Positions 1-11,114 of a stretch of 64,000 nucleotides of DNA are shown here, piece after piece. The notes below the pieces were generated by a model, which had not been told where the DNA came from, made no database searches, and saw only the letters and a list, made by a program, of their open reading frames with translations. Positions within the stretch are counted from its first letter, which is position 1; each line of letters starts with the position of its first letter. Made by a program: the position numbers and the translations under genes. The stretch is from Symbiodinium natans (lineage: Eukaryota; Sar; Dinophyceae; Suessiales; Symbiodiniaceae), in contig CAJNDS010002537.1 in NCBI GenBank assembly GCA_905221605.1, forward strand, positions 186,001 through 250,000. The letters run 5' to 3'.

Positions 1-370
1 CTACAGCAGATACGTAAGGAAAGCCCATGAGCCACACGTTCAAGCCGGCGCTTTGCACACAAGCCGTCTGTGTCGTTACAGTTTCGTTGCGTGAAACGCT
101 TTGTGCCAAACTGCTCAAGCCAGACCTATGCACAAAACGGTTCAAGCGAGTGCTTTGCACACAAAACATCACGTTGTGTCAAACAAATTGAGCCAGCGCT
201 TTGCGCACAAGCCATCTTCTCGTGACAGTCTGGTTGCGTGAAAGACATTGCGTCAAACTGTTCAACCCAGAGCTTTGCACACAAGCAACCTTTTCGTGCC
301 GGTTCCGTTGCGGGAAACACGTTGTGTCAAACTGCTCAAGCCAGCCCTCTGCACACAAAACCAATCTTGT
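1..370. repeat. Degenerate ~74-bp tandem repeat
   Basis: The block GCTTTGCACACAA recurs near 50, 153, 198 and 273, with a variant near 347. The spacing fits a period of about 74 bp, and each unit also holds a TTGCGTGAAA-like block and a CAAACTGYTCAA-like block. The array starts before the window. Open frames across it on both strands are by-products of the repeat. Confidence 0.7.
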
Positions 371-439
371 GCGTAGCAAATCGTACCCCCTCTGAAGTTG
401 CCCATGGTGTCAACATGTGTCAACCAATTCTTACACGGC

Positions 440-645
440 TCATGTACAACGACAGCACTTAGTGCGAAAAGACCGTGTCAAAAATGCCCAACTTCTGTGC
501 ATCGCGGACACACGTACAATGACAGCACGTCATGCATTTGGAAAAAGTATGCTCCCAGTTTGTGCGCTTTGCCCCAAGCAGTGGACGAAGTACGATTTGT
601 TGCCACCTGCTTGTGGGCAGTCTGCAGGTTTTTTGTCCCAAACGC
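440..645 (+). repeat. Left arm of a large inverted repeat
   Basis: This arm is the diverged reverse complement of 1055-1262. Shared blocks include GAAAAGACCGTGTCAA, CAATGACAGCAC, CATGCATTTGGAA and AGTACGATTTGTTGCCACCTG. The spacer is about 410 bp. It may be a MITE-like element or one old repeat inserted twice in opposite directions; no transposase is visible. Confidence 0.6.
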
Positions 646-1054
646 CTTTGTTGCTGGCGCGCATTCAATTTAGTCATGGTGTCAGAGCATGAACAGTGCG
701 GAAAGGATAGGAAAGGAACGCGATACCTGCCAGTTCCCTACAAAAGCTCTGGGTTTTAACATCAGCGCAAGCGGAACGCAAAGGAACCCAGGAACCCTCC
801 AAGCAGAAATCCCCCTCAGTGAGGAAGGCGTTCCTTTCTTTCCGCTGTGGGAATAGTATTCTTATTCTCCCACAACATAAAGGAACGTCCAGAGCTGGCC
901 TGAATGCTGCCAGTCGGCTAGTAGTGGTGATCTCCAGTTCTTTCTGTCGAAAGGATGGTCCGAAATCGGTTTGGCGCAAGAAGCCCACACACAGGCAGCA
1001 ACAAAAACGTGCAACAAAAACGTGCAACAAATCGTACTGTTTCGACTGTTTCGG

Positions 1055-1262
1055 GCAAAATAGCCCACAAACTACCCACAAACAGGTGGCAACAAATCGT
1101 ACTTCTTCCAATGCTTGGGCCTAAATGCCCACAAACTGGGAGCAACGAATGGTACGTACTTCTTCCAAATGCATGAAGTGCCGTCATTGTACATGCGCGC
1201 GCGACGCACACAACACTTTGGACATTCTTGACACGGTCTTTTCGCACGAACCGTGACACCAT
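1055..1262 (-). repeat. Right arm of a large inverted repeat
   Basis: Reverse-complement partner of 440-645 (CAGGTGGCAACAAATCGTAC, TTCCAAATGCATGAAGTG and TTGACACGGTCTTTTC are read here on the plus strand). A nearby GTGCAACAAAAAC direct repeat (about 1000-1030) belongs to the same low-complexity block. Confidence 0.6.
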
Positions 1263-1418
1263 GACCAAATAGATCGCGCCAGCATGTCCTGCTGGTCGCA
1301 GGTGTGCTCTCAAGGAACTTGAGAGCAGGGCGAACGAAAGCTAGGGCGCAGGTGTGAAGACCGCGCTGCTCAGTCATGTAGACAAGCCCTGAAATGATAA
1401 GTAACAATGCTGACCTAA

Positions 1419-1545
1419 GGGGGGGGGGGACCCCCCCCCCCACCTTATCGGGAACATGCCTCCCCCCCCCCCCTGGATCCGCCAGCCTCCAAGGATTTCT
1501 TGTGTGGTCACCCCCAGAGGGGGGGGGGGGCCCCCCCACCCCATA
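1419..1545. repeat. Poly-G/poly-C junction tracts
   Basis: Runs of 10 or more G are followed at once by runs of C, at about 1421-1441 and again at about 1518-1541, with a C run at 1460-1473. Such G-to-C junctions could fold into hairpins or G-quadruplexes and are prone to sequencing error. A similar junction occurs at 47556-47583. Confidence 0.7.
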
Positions 1546-1671
1546 TCGGAGATTAAGGCCCCTGAGTGCTGTTTGACCCAAGAACAAACTGGTAAACAAG
1601 AACTCCCGCAAGCTCCTAAAGAGCTAGCTTTCGTGATAATCATAGTGCCCTGCACGCAAACAATCATTTCT

Positions 1672-1795
1672 TGACAGTTTCGTGGCGTGAGACACTTTGC
1701 GCCAAACTCTTCAAGCCAGCGCTTTGCACACAATCTTGCGACAGTTTCGTTGCGCGAAGCACTTGGTGCCAAACTGTTCAGGAGGTCTTTTGGGG
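1672..1795. repeat. Outlying copies of the 74-bp repeat
   Basis: Two more units of the repeat seen at 1-370: a GACAGTTTCGT block, a CCAAACT-TTCAAGCCAG block and CGCTTTGCACACAA. They are separated from the first array by the inverted repeat and the G/C tracts, so those may have been inserted into a longer array. Confidence 0.6.
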
Positions 1796-4536
1796 TTGAA
1801 TTTGTGCCCCAGTGACCGCCACCTGGCTTGCCAAGAGACGGTGATCACTCGGGCACGACTTCTTCTCACAGGAGAGCCCTTTGCGAGCGTGTTTTCTGCT
1901 TCTTCCACGTCTGACGACCAAGATCTGCGCAAGCAGGGCTTGCTCAGTGTAGAGTCGCTTTGAATCTGTTCTCAAATTACCCCGCGCCTCTTGGGGGGAG
2001 CCATTCTGGGGGGGCCCTGATTAGAGCAGCTCTTGGACAGTGGAAGTTGTTTTTAGGGTTTAGGGTTTAGGGTTTAAGGCTTAAGGTTTGGGGTTTAGGG
2101 TTTTGGGAGGTCCTTGTGGTTGACTTTGTGCCCCAGCCTTGTTCCCACAAGAGAGCCCTTGGTGAGGCTATTCTTGCTTGCGTTTTCCGGGTTTCCCCTT
2201 GGTGGCTTTCCCGTTTCTTGACTCTCAAGGCCCGCTTCCTGACCCTTTATTTCCCATTTCCTGACTCAGTTTGCTGAACCCTACCTGGAAAACTCGGTAT
2301 CCGCTTATTCTTGGCGTTTTCAGTCGTTGACGCTTTTTGGCGGGATTTCAGGCACTGGCTAAAGTGACTGTTTTTTGGGCTCAGGAGTTTAACATGAAAC
2401 ACATCCCGAAAAGCCCCAAGGGGTAAACAGGAACCACAAACCACTTCCATGAAACTCGCTCCTAAACCCTCAACCCTAAACCGTTTCATGAATGTGGTTG
2501 CTCTGGTCGACTCGGACCGTTGGTTGCCATGAGTTTACATTGCGTGGCCAGGCGGCCTGGGCAGTGGGCGTCAACGCTGTCAAAAGCTTGCAGCTTCAAT
2601 TCGATGAAGTGTATATATGTTAGCTATGTTATCGATTCGTCAGATAGATGGCATGGTTTCAGGAGTGCTCTCAGCATCAATCAGCGAAACCCACCTGACG
2701 CACGGTGCTTCTCAACACGCAATGTCACCTTCCCCCTCACGCCATCACTGTGGATCTCCGTGGGAGGATGCAAACAACGCAAGCATGACCCCCCGAAGAG
2801 TGGGGCAAAGCAAGCGGCGATCTGCTGGAATACGCCACGATAAGGGCACACGTGGCACTCAGATCGTTCAAGCTGGAACACATCAAAAACAACAAAACAC
2901 ATCACTGCAGATGATTTGGCCCAGAATTGCCCAGAGCCCAGGTGTGCTTTGTACCTGCCATGTTGTTTTCAGTGGCTCAAGTTGCTGATGTCGGGTCAGC
3001 CGTCATCAACGCACTTTGTCGATGATTTCGGACTGGCTCTCACAAGCTTGAACTTGAACCGCACGAAAGGCCTTGTTGTTTCGGGCCAGCGTGAGACTAA
3101 AGTGAAGGCGTTGTGAAGCACATGGCAATGTGCATCTGTAGAAGGCGGACACTTTGCTCAGGCCCCTTCATCGATATCAGCTACTTGCGTATGTTGGCAT
3201 CTATCTCAATGTGCCATAATGTGCCCAACATATCCCATGTTTCTCCTCAGCTCGAAAGCAAAACAGGAAAACCAGAAATACGATCTCGCGTAACTCCGAG
3301 TTTGCGAAGCTGACATCACACCAACTGCCGTGACTTGCTATGAGCTGTCGAATGTGAAGGTGCCCAGAAACTCGATGGAGGAGCTCTGCCTACTTCTCAG
3401 TCTGGGCACCTACGTCGTTGAATGTGAAACCGGCTGCGCAGCATCATCGTGCAGCCCTCCTTGATACAAGACCTCAGCGACGATTGCAGTTTGGGCACGA
3501 CTGTCCCGGATAATCCAGATCTCTCTCGCTGCATCTGGGGCCAGGGCATGGATCGCACGAACATCTTTGTCATGGGCAGCGGAAGAAAAACTTTGCTGCC
3601 CAATGTCATGTGGATTGTTCTTCTCAACTCAGCTAAGTTTGCGCGGGCCTGCGTTGAGCTATCAAAACATGAAATCCGCTGAAGTAAGGACGCCTCATTC
3701 GACAGCTAGTGCGTGCTTTGTGTGTGTGTGTGTGTTCATACCCATAAAACCCCGTCGCTGGTAAGGACGGGACGTATGTAGTTCCAGCTTGCATTTCGTT
3801 TTGGTATCTTTTCGAGTTGATTCTCCCTGCCTTAACCATCGACCCAATGCTAGTATCACGAGCCTTAATATTAACGCACACAGCCTATCCCTATACCACT
3901 ATACTATGCAGCCGCGGCGCTCTCTGGGCCCGCAACAAGAGCTGCCTTGGAGCCTGCCAGAAGCAGGTGTGACGCTGAGTGTGGTTGCTTGTTCAGGAAG
4001 GGTTCCTGTGACTCCTCTGAGACCTGTGACCCCCTTGAGGACCCCGGGATGTTTTAGCTTCGGACGTGTTGGTTCCGGTTGTGAGCGGTTGTCGTAAGGT
4101 TTTTAAGCCGGTTCAGGATTTTTGGCTTGGCGTCTCTCCGCTTGTGCCTTATATATCTTAATCCCACAACCGAGGAGGTTAAGGCTTTGGGGCGGGGCTT
4201 GTTTGGGTCTGGAGATTTTGGGCTCGGGGCTGTTTTAAACGCACTAGTTGATGGCTTGGAGTCTGGGGGCTTTGGGTTGGGTCCCAGAGCCAGGTATCCG
4301 AGACAAGGTGGCTTCTGCCCGGCGTGCATGGTGCGCGCTGTGCATAAACTGGAACGAGGCGCTTCGGAGGGCCTCTGCGTCCCGAGCCTTTGCGGTTTGT
4401 CATTCGGAGGGGCTCTGCTTCGGATGAGGCTCTGCGTCTCGAACATTGGCCAAAAACTCGAAAAAGCCTAAAACCGTGGCCTTCTCCGAGGGTGCGCTCG
4501 ATGTTGTCGTGGCTTTCCCCGAGGGTGCGCTCGTCA
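1796..4536. other. Intergenic, no gene recognised
   Basis: A telomere-type patch (TTTAGGG and variants) lies at 2047-2104 and a (GT)n run at about 3719-3735. Frames are short and broken. A faint resemblance to a decayed LINE reverse transcriptase at 2500-3690 is treated under rejected items. Confidence 0.5.
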
Positions 4537-4885
4537 CAGGCCAGTGATTTCGCCAGGTGCCTCATCCTCGAGACTGTCGTCACGTTATTAGGCAGCGACG
4601 CCTCGCTGGAACTTCAAGCATGCAACAACAACATCATTTTTCCCCGAGCGCGTGCTCGATTTGTCACTCCGTCAACCAAAGTGAACGATTTCGTCCAGGT
4701 GCCTCATCCTCGAGACTGCTGTCACTTTTTACGCAACCATGCCTCGAACATGCCTCAAAAAAGCTCTAACAAGCATTGTTTTCCGTGCCTGATTTGTCAC
4801 TCCCTCAACCAAAGTGAACGGCTTCGCCCAGGTGCCTCATCTTTGAGACTGTCGCTTGTTAAGCTTTCCCGAGGGTGTGCTCGAG
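4537..4885. repeat. ~133-bp tandem repeat, about 2.5 copies
   Basis: The block CCAGGTGCCTCATC recurs at about 4554, 4697 and 4830, each time followed by GAGACTG and preceded by a TCAACCAAAGTGAAC block in the later copies. The third copy is truncated. CCCCGAGGGTGCGCTCG blocks just upstream belong to the same family. Confidence 0.65.
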
Positions 4886-5544
4886 GTTGTCAACTCTTAA
4901 AACGGGAACCCTACTGCTGCGCATCTCTGAACCATGTCGAGTCAAGCCGAGCGAGAATCATTTGATAAGGCCCGTGTCACCAGCGCGCGCGAGTGGCCAG
5001 GGCATCCATGCCCGCACGATGAGAACGTCCATGCTAAGCCAAATCCCGGAACCTCAACAACCGAAGCCCTGATGGCTCGAAATCCTGACCCCCCCAAAGT
5101 TTTGGGCCAACTCTTGTCTTGTTGTTGGTTTCTGGTCGGTGTGTGCGGTCTGCACAGGCTCAGCGTGTCCATGCTCGAACGAGGAGTCATTTCGCCCGCG
5201 TTGAGCCTGATTGGTACATTTTGTCTTTCGGGTGTGTTTGCCACAAACGCACGGAAAAGTCTAATGATGACAGAAATAGCCCAGGAGAAAACACATTTTA
5301 AGATAACATGTGCGCCAAAAGAAATCATCCAAAAGCATCCAAAGCCATGCCACGTCATGGCGCCAAAAACCCTTTAATTTTCTCAGGTGATTTGTGGACA
5401 GCTGGACGCTTGCTTGGAACATCTGTGCTCAAAACCCAAGCGATAGCGCTGTTTTCTAGAAACTAACCCCTCAAAACAGCAAAATCGCGTTGTTGCAAAC
5501 AGGCCTGTCCCCTCTGGCCCGAACGTGGCGACAGTGTGGCGACC
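4886..5544. other. Intergenic, nothing recognised
   Basis: Both strands have frames up to about 147 codons, but none shows a motif, a signal sequence or any domain that I recognise. Confidence 0.4.
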
Positions 5545-5835
5545 ATTGCCTCATCTTGGCAATCACGGCAGTGATGGTTCGCAGGTGGTAAGTTCTGTTT
5601 TGGCAAACACGGTGGCGATGGTTCGCAGGTGCTTGTGGTAAGGTCTTTGTTTAATTGGCAACGCGCGGTGATGGTTCACAAGGTTTTTGTCTCAGCAAAC
5701 GCGGCGGTGATGGTTCACAGATGTTCGCAGGGGCTTCTGGTGAGGTGTTTGTCTTGGCAAGCACTGCGCTGATGGTTCGCAGGTGCTTGTGGTAAGGTTT
5801 CTGTCTTGGCAAACGCGGCGGTGATGGCTCGCTAA
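5545..5835. repeat. ~58-bp degenerate tandem repeat
   Basis: About five units centre on GGCAAACGCGGCGGTGATGG and TTCGCAGGTGCTTGTGG (variants near 5560, 5605, 5665, 5705, 5765 and 5815), separated by TTTGTCTTGGCAA blocks. Confidence 0.65.
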
Positions 5836-6675
5836 AGTTAAGCCCTCCCCCCGCACTACACTCAGCACCAAAAACAAACCATTCCACTTCAATGTCTGAC
5901 GCTCTCGTCACAGTGGCATGTACAGTGTAAGCCATGTCAGCTCCAGGGCGGTGGCATTTCAAGGTCAGGACAACGAGCCCCAAACCTTCTTCTCTTGGTC
6001 TCAAAGTTCTGACGTGCCATGTCGTGCCATTGTTTTCCGGGCTGCGAGAGTCCCAGTTTTTCAGTGGGGAAAAAAACTGCGTACTGCGTACCTGTGGGGG
6101 CTTCATATGCACACCCGTGTCTTGCCCTCAAAAAGGGCCGCCAGAAAACTACATGTATGTTAACCACTCTCCAACACTCCATGGCTTGCAAGCTGAAAAG
6201 GCGGACGTCGTGCAGAAAGACTCCGATGTCACAAGAGGAAGGGCCTCGTAGGCAAAGTCAAGAAAGTCGTTGTGTCCTGTCAGTTTGCCCCCAAGACACA
6301 TGTGCGCAGACTGTGGAGAGAGAAACCCTACAAGCTCCAACCAAGAAAGGCCTCGGCATGCCAAGCGAAACTTGATCCCATCGCAGGTTTCGACTTTGGA
6401 GTAGGAATCACCTCCGTCAAAAAACCTTTTCCGTCCGGTTCTGCGTGAGCGCTCGAAAGATATGTTGTACTCCATCTGCTCTCCACAAAACCCCAAATCC
6501 TACCAAGCAAAACAGCACCTGCAAGCCCAGGACTCTCGGGCCGCATTTGTAGCAGCTTGGCACCTCGCAAGAGCAAGCGGCTGTCGGGGGGATGGCCTCC
6601 AACTCTTAGGAGCAAGACCGAGCAACAGCCTGCAAGCTGGTCGAAAGCCGCAGCACTCCCGAACAGTGGTCTGCC

Positions 6676-6835
6676 ATGAAGAGTTATGTACCTGAGGAGG
6701 CCGACATGCACGAAGCACAGGACCCAAACGAGAACCAGGAGAAACATGATGAGATGCAGCCACGTGGCCCAGGTCTTGTATTAGGAGGATGGGACTCGGG
6801 TGCCCTGATCACCTCTCAGGCTTATAGACTTTCAT
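6676..6835 (+). repeat. Dispersed repeat, copy 1
   Basis: Direct repeat of 8888-9072. Shared blocks include ACCAGGAGAAACATGATGA, GCAGCCACGTGGCC, TAGGAGGATGGGAC and ATCACCTCTCAGGCTT. Copy 1 lacks a short C-rich insertion that copy 2 carries after the ATGATGA block. Confidence 0.7.
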
Positions 6836-8065
6836 GACTTTCATGATTTAGCTGTCAGGGATAACACACCATTGGCAGGTCCGCGCAAGCACCTCCTCTG
6901 GACACCCAGCCGCCAAGTAGCTCTGAACAGAGCTACCTCGATAAGGCAAGTGCCCTCCAACGAAGCTCCTCATATGACGTCAGGATCACCGAAGATGCCA
7001 GGACGCCTGGCAGCGTCTTTCAAAGATTCGAGTTGGCCTACTGTGAGCTCGTCGAAAAAGCCCATGAGGTACACTCCCCGCAGCCTAGACGAAGCCAACG
7101 CAAATATTCAATCGAGTGTGGGGCTGTGTAGAGCTGCACAAAAGCCTGATCCATCCCACAAGCCTTGCAATGCCCAAGATCTTCCAGCACTCTTTCCCAC
7201 ATCCACCAACCCGTAGTGGCCTTCAACGGCTGTACAGCCGTTGAAAGACTACAAAGCCCGCAAGCAAGACCAGGTAGACTGTGTGTATGCATACAAAAAC
7301 ATATACATATATATATACATGAGATTATTTATCTTCTAGACATGTATAGACTTGACTGTCTGGGATGCAACACAAATTTCCGGAGATCAGCTGATCGGCT
7401 GCCTCGGACAGCCTTGCGAAAAAGGGACGGTAAGCCAGGGCCAGAAAGCACCTTGAAGTGAGCTTTCGGAATCTTGGGCTCGAACAGGGCCGTCAGGGTC
7501 AACCTTTGCAAGCCACATGCCACTAGGGACATCATGATCAGAGGACAACAGACCCTTCTTGGAGCTTCTCATCGAAACATGCTCTGTCGGATGTCTGCCC
7601 ATTCCAGAGGCACACACACACATTTGGAACCTGCCACCCGCCAAGGCCGCTTCGAACCCTTCTCGAGCCGGGGTCCCTTGGTTGGGAGGGGGGGGGGGGG
7701 GGCGGTTGGAAAATCTGGAGGAGGTTGGACGTCTGGAAACCCGAAGACCATGCACTGCTGTACCACATGACACCGCACGTGGAACAGGGCCAGACATGCC
7801 CGAATGGCATGCTTCACCCATGTCAAGCCCACAGACCTTCAGTCTGCTTCTGAAAATAGATCATATACCCTGATGGCATTGATTACCTCATTTGGCGGCT
7901 CATAAGGGTCCTTGTGGCAAGTTGCGTCTCGTCGCCGGCATCGCCCAGTAGGTGCTGGAGCGGTGGTAGCTGTTCCCTTTGCCTCCCTGTCGCGTTCAAT
8001 GTTGTGCAGTGATGGTTGCAGATGCCTCTGTGGCCGTCACACTTGCGGTTGACGAAGTAGCGCCA

Positions 8066-8135
8066 ACCCTAAACCCTAAACCCCAAACCCTAAACCCTAA
8101 ACCCCTAACCCTAAACCCTAAACCCTAAACCCCTT
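8066..8135. repeat. Interstitial telomere-type repeat (CCCTAAA)n
   Basis: About nine imperfect CCCTAAA units. Sequence continues normally on both sides, so this is an interstitial array and not a chromosome end. Confidence 0.9.
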
Positions 8136-8887
8136 GTGACGGTGATCGATGTGGGCACTTGAGCTTTCCGTTGTGCTGCTGGTAAGAGGTTGTGCTGACG
8201 CATGAGATTGTGTTCGGCAGTGATGCTTGTTGACGCGCGGAGACGCCTGTCAGCGCCTTTCAGGATTTCAACGCTTGCAGCGCGCTTCGGTAACTTTCGA
8301 TGGCAACTTGACCTCGCGCATAAGGTCACCCGTTCACTCTTACGCCTTTGTGCATGCTTATTATGCTGCGAGGACTATCATCGGCTACTCTCAGATCAAA
8401 CGTTCCCCCAGCACACTGTCTATACATGCAACGCGTGGCATGCGAGCAGCCTATTCGAATGCCATCTCTCTCGATGAGAAGCAATGCATATCGAGACGTA
8501 TCATGCTATGCAGGCAAACATCAGCAAACAGAATGAGCACCCACATGTGCCTCGTCTTCGTTCAACAAACACCGCCGTGTTGACGGAAGACATGGGGCCG
8601 TTTCTGCGGCCAGGGATGTTGATGGCATCGCCACGGCTCATCTACGCTGTTTTGATTGTGTCTGTTTCTCGCCTGGCAAGCTACATGGTGAACAAGGTTG
8701 TGTATCACCACCACTCACTTACGACTCACTTCTTCCCTCACTTCTGGCACGTCTTGGGACAACAAGGCTTCGCTTAGACTCTCAGAGTGCCTCTGAGATG
8801 ACTGGTACGCAGGTTACACGGACTGTGCACAGACATGCACAGCTTCGACTCAGTTGCCCAGCCAGCACTTTGGGGTCCACAGGCGCT

Positions 8888-9072
8888 GATGATGAAGAGT
8901 TGGGCACCTTAGGAGCTGGGGGCGAGATGCACAAAGCACAGGGCCCAAACGGGAACCAGGAGAAACATGATGAATTCCCCCCCCCGACGCAGCCACGTGG
9001 CCTAGGTCTTGTAGTAGGAGGATGGGACATACTCGTGCGCCGGGATCACCTCTCAGGCTTCTAGACTCCCAT
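8888..9072 (+). repeat. Dispersed repeat, copy 2
   Basis: Second copy of the element at 6676-6835, in the same orientation and about 2.2 kb away, with roughly 80% agreement by eye. It has no terminal inverted repeats or coding capacity that I can see. Confidence 0.7.
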
Positions 9073-9308
9073 GACTCAGTTGTCCTGCACAACCAAACTC
9101 TGCCGCCCCTTTCAGCAGGCTAATGCACTACGTCGCTACGCGCATCTTTTGTTCCATTCCACAGGATGCCAAATGTACTTTGGAAATCGCGTCTGTAGGC
9201 TTCGCTTATGACATGTCTCTCCAAATGTACAGGCTCTTCTCACGTAACCGTTGTTACTAGCAAGAACTATGTACTGAGACTTGTGCTCAGCACCAAACAG
9301 GATGCAGG

Positions 9309-9818
9309 TCATGCGCGTCGATCGCGAATGGCGCTGCGGCAATTAAAGCTGTCAACCCAGGCAGAGTGCGACTCCTGGAAAAGGCGCTGGACATCCTGGC
9401 CCCTTCGGCTCTGCCCAGCATGCCCACCATGCCCAGCATGCCCACCATGCCCGCCATGCCCACCATGCCCGCCATGCCCGCCATGCCCACCTCTCCGCCA
9501 GGCTCGCAGCTTGGGATTGTGGGCTTTTTCCCAGCTCCGCACTTGGGACATTGAGGGCGCCAATGTTTTCAAGGCATCCTGCACATCCGCGTCCTGCAAG
9601 AAACTGGCGGCTGCCAACTTTTCGGCCTCCTCTTTACTATCGGCCTCCCCAAAGTACTGCTCGTCGTTGAAGCACGGCACCCTGAGGATTGCGAGGATTC
9701 GGCCATTTCCAAGTTCCCTGCAGGAGTAGTGGATGTCGTTCTGGGTCAAAGCTCTGTTGAGGTAGCGCTCCAAAAATTGGGAGACGGCTGTTTTGGGATG
9801 CTTCCCTTCAATCGACAT
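9309..9818 (-). CDS. dsRNA-binding-domain protein with Gly-His repeat tail
   Basis: 169 codons. Residues about 8-76 read as a double-stranded RNA-binding motif: an N-terminal helix (TAVSQFLERYL), a beta-sheet region (IHYSCRELGNGRILAILRV), and a C-terminal helix with the diagnostic SKEEAEKLAAASFL, matching the family's SKK-AK-xAA signature. An (GGH)n stretch of about ten triplets follows (residues about 109-136), encoded by a 9-bp CAT-GCC minisatellite at 9409-9492. The protein should bind structured RNA; its target is unknown. The start is the Met 11 residues before the first dsRBD helix. The C-terminus after the repeat shows no domain and may be the edge of an intron, so the true protein may be longer. 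Confidence 0.55.
   Translation of the reverse strand: MSIEGKHPKTAVSQFLERYLNRALTQNDIHYSCRELGNGRILAILRVPCFNDEQYFGEADSKEEAEKLAAASFLQDADVQDALKTLAPSMSQVRSWEKAHNPKLRAWRRGGHGGHGGHGGHGGHGGHAGHGGHAGQSRRGQDVQRLFQESHSAWVDSFNCRSAIRDRRA
9409..9492. repeat. 9-bp coding minisatellite
   Basis: About nine copies of a CATGCCCRC unit lie inside the dsRBD ORF, where they encode a Gly-Gly-His tract on the minus strand and a Met-Pro tract on the plus strand. The minus-strand reading is preferred because the dsRBD lies in that frame. Confidence 0.8.
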
Positions 9819-10492
9819 GCCGACTGACGGAGGACATCCACGGTAGCTCTTTCGCGACCCCGGTTTGGGATTGCGCTTCTTCTTGCCAGCCTCATCAGGA
9901 TTGTGCTTCCTCTTCTCGCCAGCCTCATCAGGCTCTTCTTTGGCGGCAACCTGAATGGTCGACCGGATGCATTGTGTCTCTTTCCCAATCAGTGGTGTGG
10001 GCTAGGTTCAGTCTCTCTGCGAGGGGGGTGCAGGGCGCAGAGTCGCAGTATAGGATGATGGTCATGGAAACCGGGCTTTAAAAACAGAAACACGTGGTGT
10101 TCACTTGCCCATGCAGGGGTTACCGGCCTCCGACGCAGACGGCCAGCAAGAGATTTCCTCTTTTGCCAAAAGAGGCTCCTTGCTGCGGGCCGAGTCTTCA
10201 GTGCTTGTACGGCACAAAGGCTAAGGATCTAAAGTTACAGTAAAGCACCGCAACGACGGGTTACACGGTTTGCCCCTAAGCCCTGAACCCTAAACCCTAA
10301 AGCCGCCAAAGGCGCCTTCAGTGCCGGCGCGGCATCGGCAGCCATGGCAAGGCAGGGACGGAGCCAAACACCAAAGTTGCAAGGCGGTACTTTGGCCGAT
10401 TGCTGCAGATGCAACACGAACGCGAGCGAGCAAGTCTCCCTTGACGAGAGGCAGACAAAGGAGCCCAACAGACCCAATGACTACCGAGGCCC
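9819..10492. other. Intergenic, nothing firm
   Basis: Frames exist on both strands but show no domain. A small telomere-type patch (ccctaaaccctaaa) lies at about 10286-10301. Confidence 0.35.
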
Positions 10493-10840
10493 TCACAGAG
10501 CTTCAAAGAGCGCCTCCATGTCCAAGTCAATGCCACATTGCCCCTTGACTTCCAGAGACTTGCACAAGAGGCAAACTTGCACGACGAGATGCGCCAAAAA
10601 CCGGGGGGGCCCTCGCGCATGCTCCGAGCCATTAGAGCTCCCAAGAAGGTGCTGCCAGGCCTCCGAGGGCCCTGCGATGAAGAGCCTCCGTGAAGCACCC
10701 ATGGAGTACATGGCACCCAACTCACTGTAGAAATGCAGAAACCATTCCCTTTTTTTTGCTTGGTGCCTTGAAGTGCTTCCCGAAAAATGCCCAGCACCTC
10801 GCGAGCTTCCCAAGAAACTCGGGACTAGACGTGAGGACAC
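10493..10840 (-). CDS. Hypothetical protein, possible 3' exon
   Basis: 115-codon frame ending in TGA. Its later part (from about residue 35) has the amino-acid balance of real protein, with a predicted helical stretch containing FLAHLVVQVCLLCKSLEVKG and an acidic end. I recognise no family. It lies downstream of, and on the same strand as, the transporter at 11115-12083. It could be the last exon of a gene whose upstream exons are not visible, or a chance frame. Confidence 0.3.
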   Translation of the reverse strand: MSSRLVPSFLGSSRGAGHFSGSTSRHQAKKREWFLHFYSELGAMYSMGASRRLFIAGPSEAWQHLLGSSNGSEHARGPPRFLAHLVVQVCLLCKSLEVKGQCGIDLDMEALFEAL

Positions 10841-11114
10841 TGAGTAGGCTCAATCGCTTCTGTCGTTTTACTGCTCTGGTGCGGGCGGAGGCGGATCTTC
10901 TGGGCCCCGTGCGGTGGCGGCGCCTTGCCTGGTCCTTGCAAGAAGTTTGGCTTCGCGCAACAGAAGAGAGGACCGGCAAGGATGGGAAAAAGTGACTGCA
11001 CTGCTGAGAAGAAGCAGGCTTTAAGGAGAGGATCATGCACAACAAGCACAGCTCACCGCCGTTTGTTTCCTGTGCGTATACCTCCAGTACCATCGGGTGT
11101 CTCACACGGCGTTC

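Larger units (their letters stand above)
5836..9308. other. Intergenic with dispersed repeats
   Basis: It contains a dispersed repeat pair (6676-6835 and 8888-9072), an AT-rich ATATAC patch (7295-7322), an 18-nt G run near 7686, and a telomere-type patch (8066-8135). No convincing protein-coding gene was found on either strand. Confidence 0.4.

Noticed and set aside
2500..3690. Possible decayed LINE reverse transcriptase (FVDDFGLALTSLNLN, then a YVGIYLN-like stretch in another frame)
   Set aside because: Only one weak YxDD-like block, several frame changes, and no other RT motif I could place with confidence.
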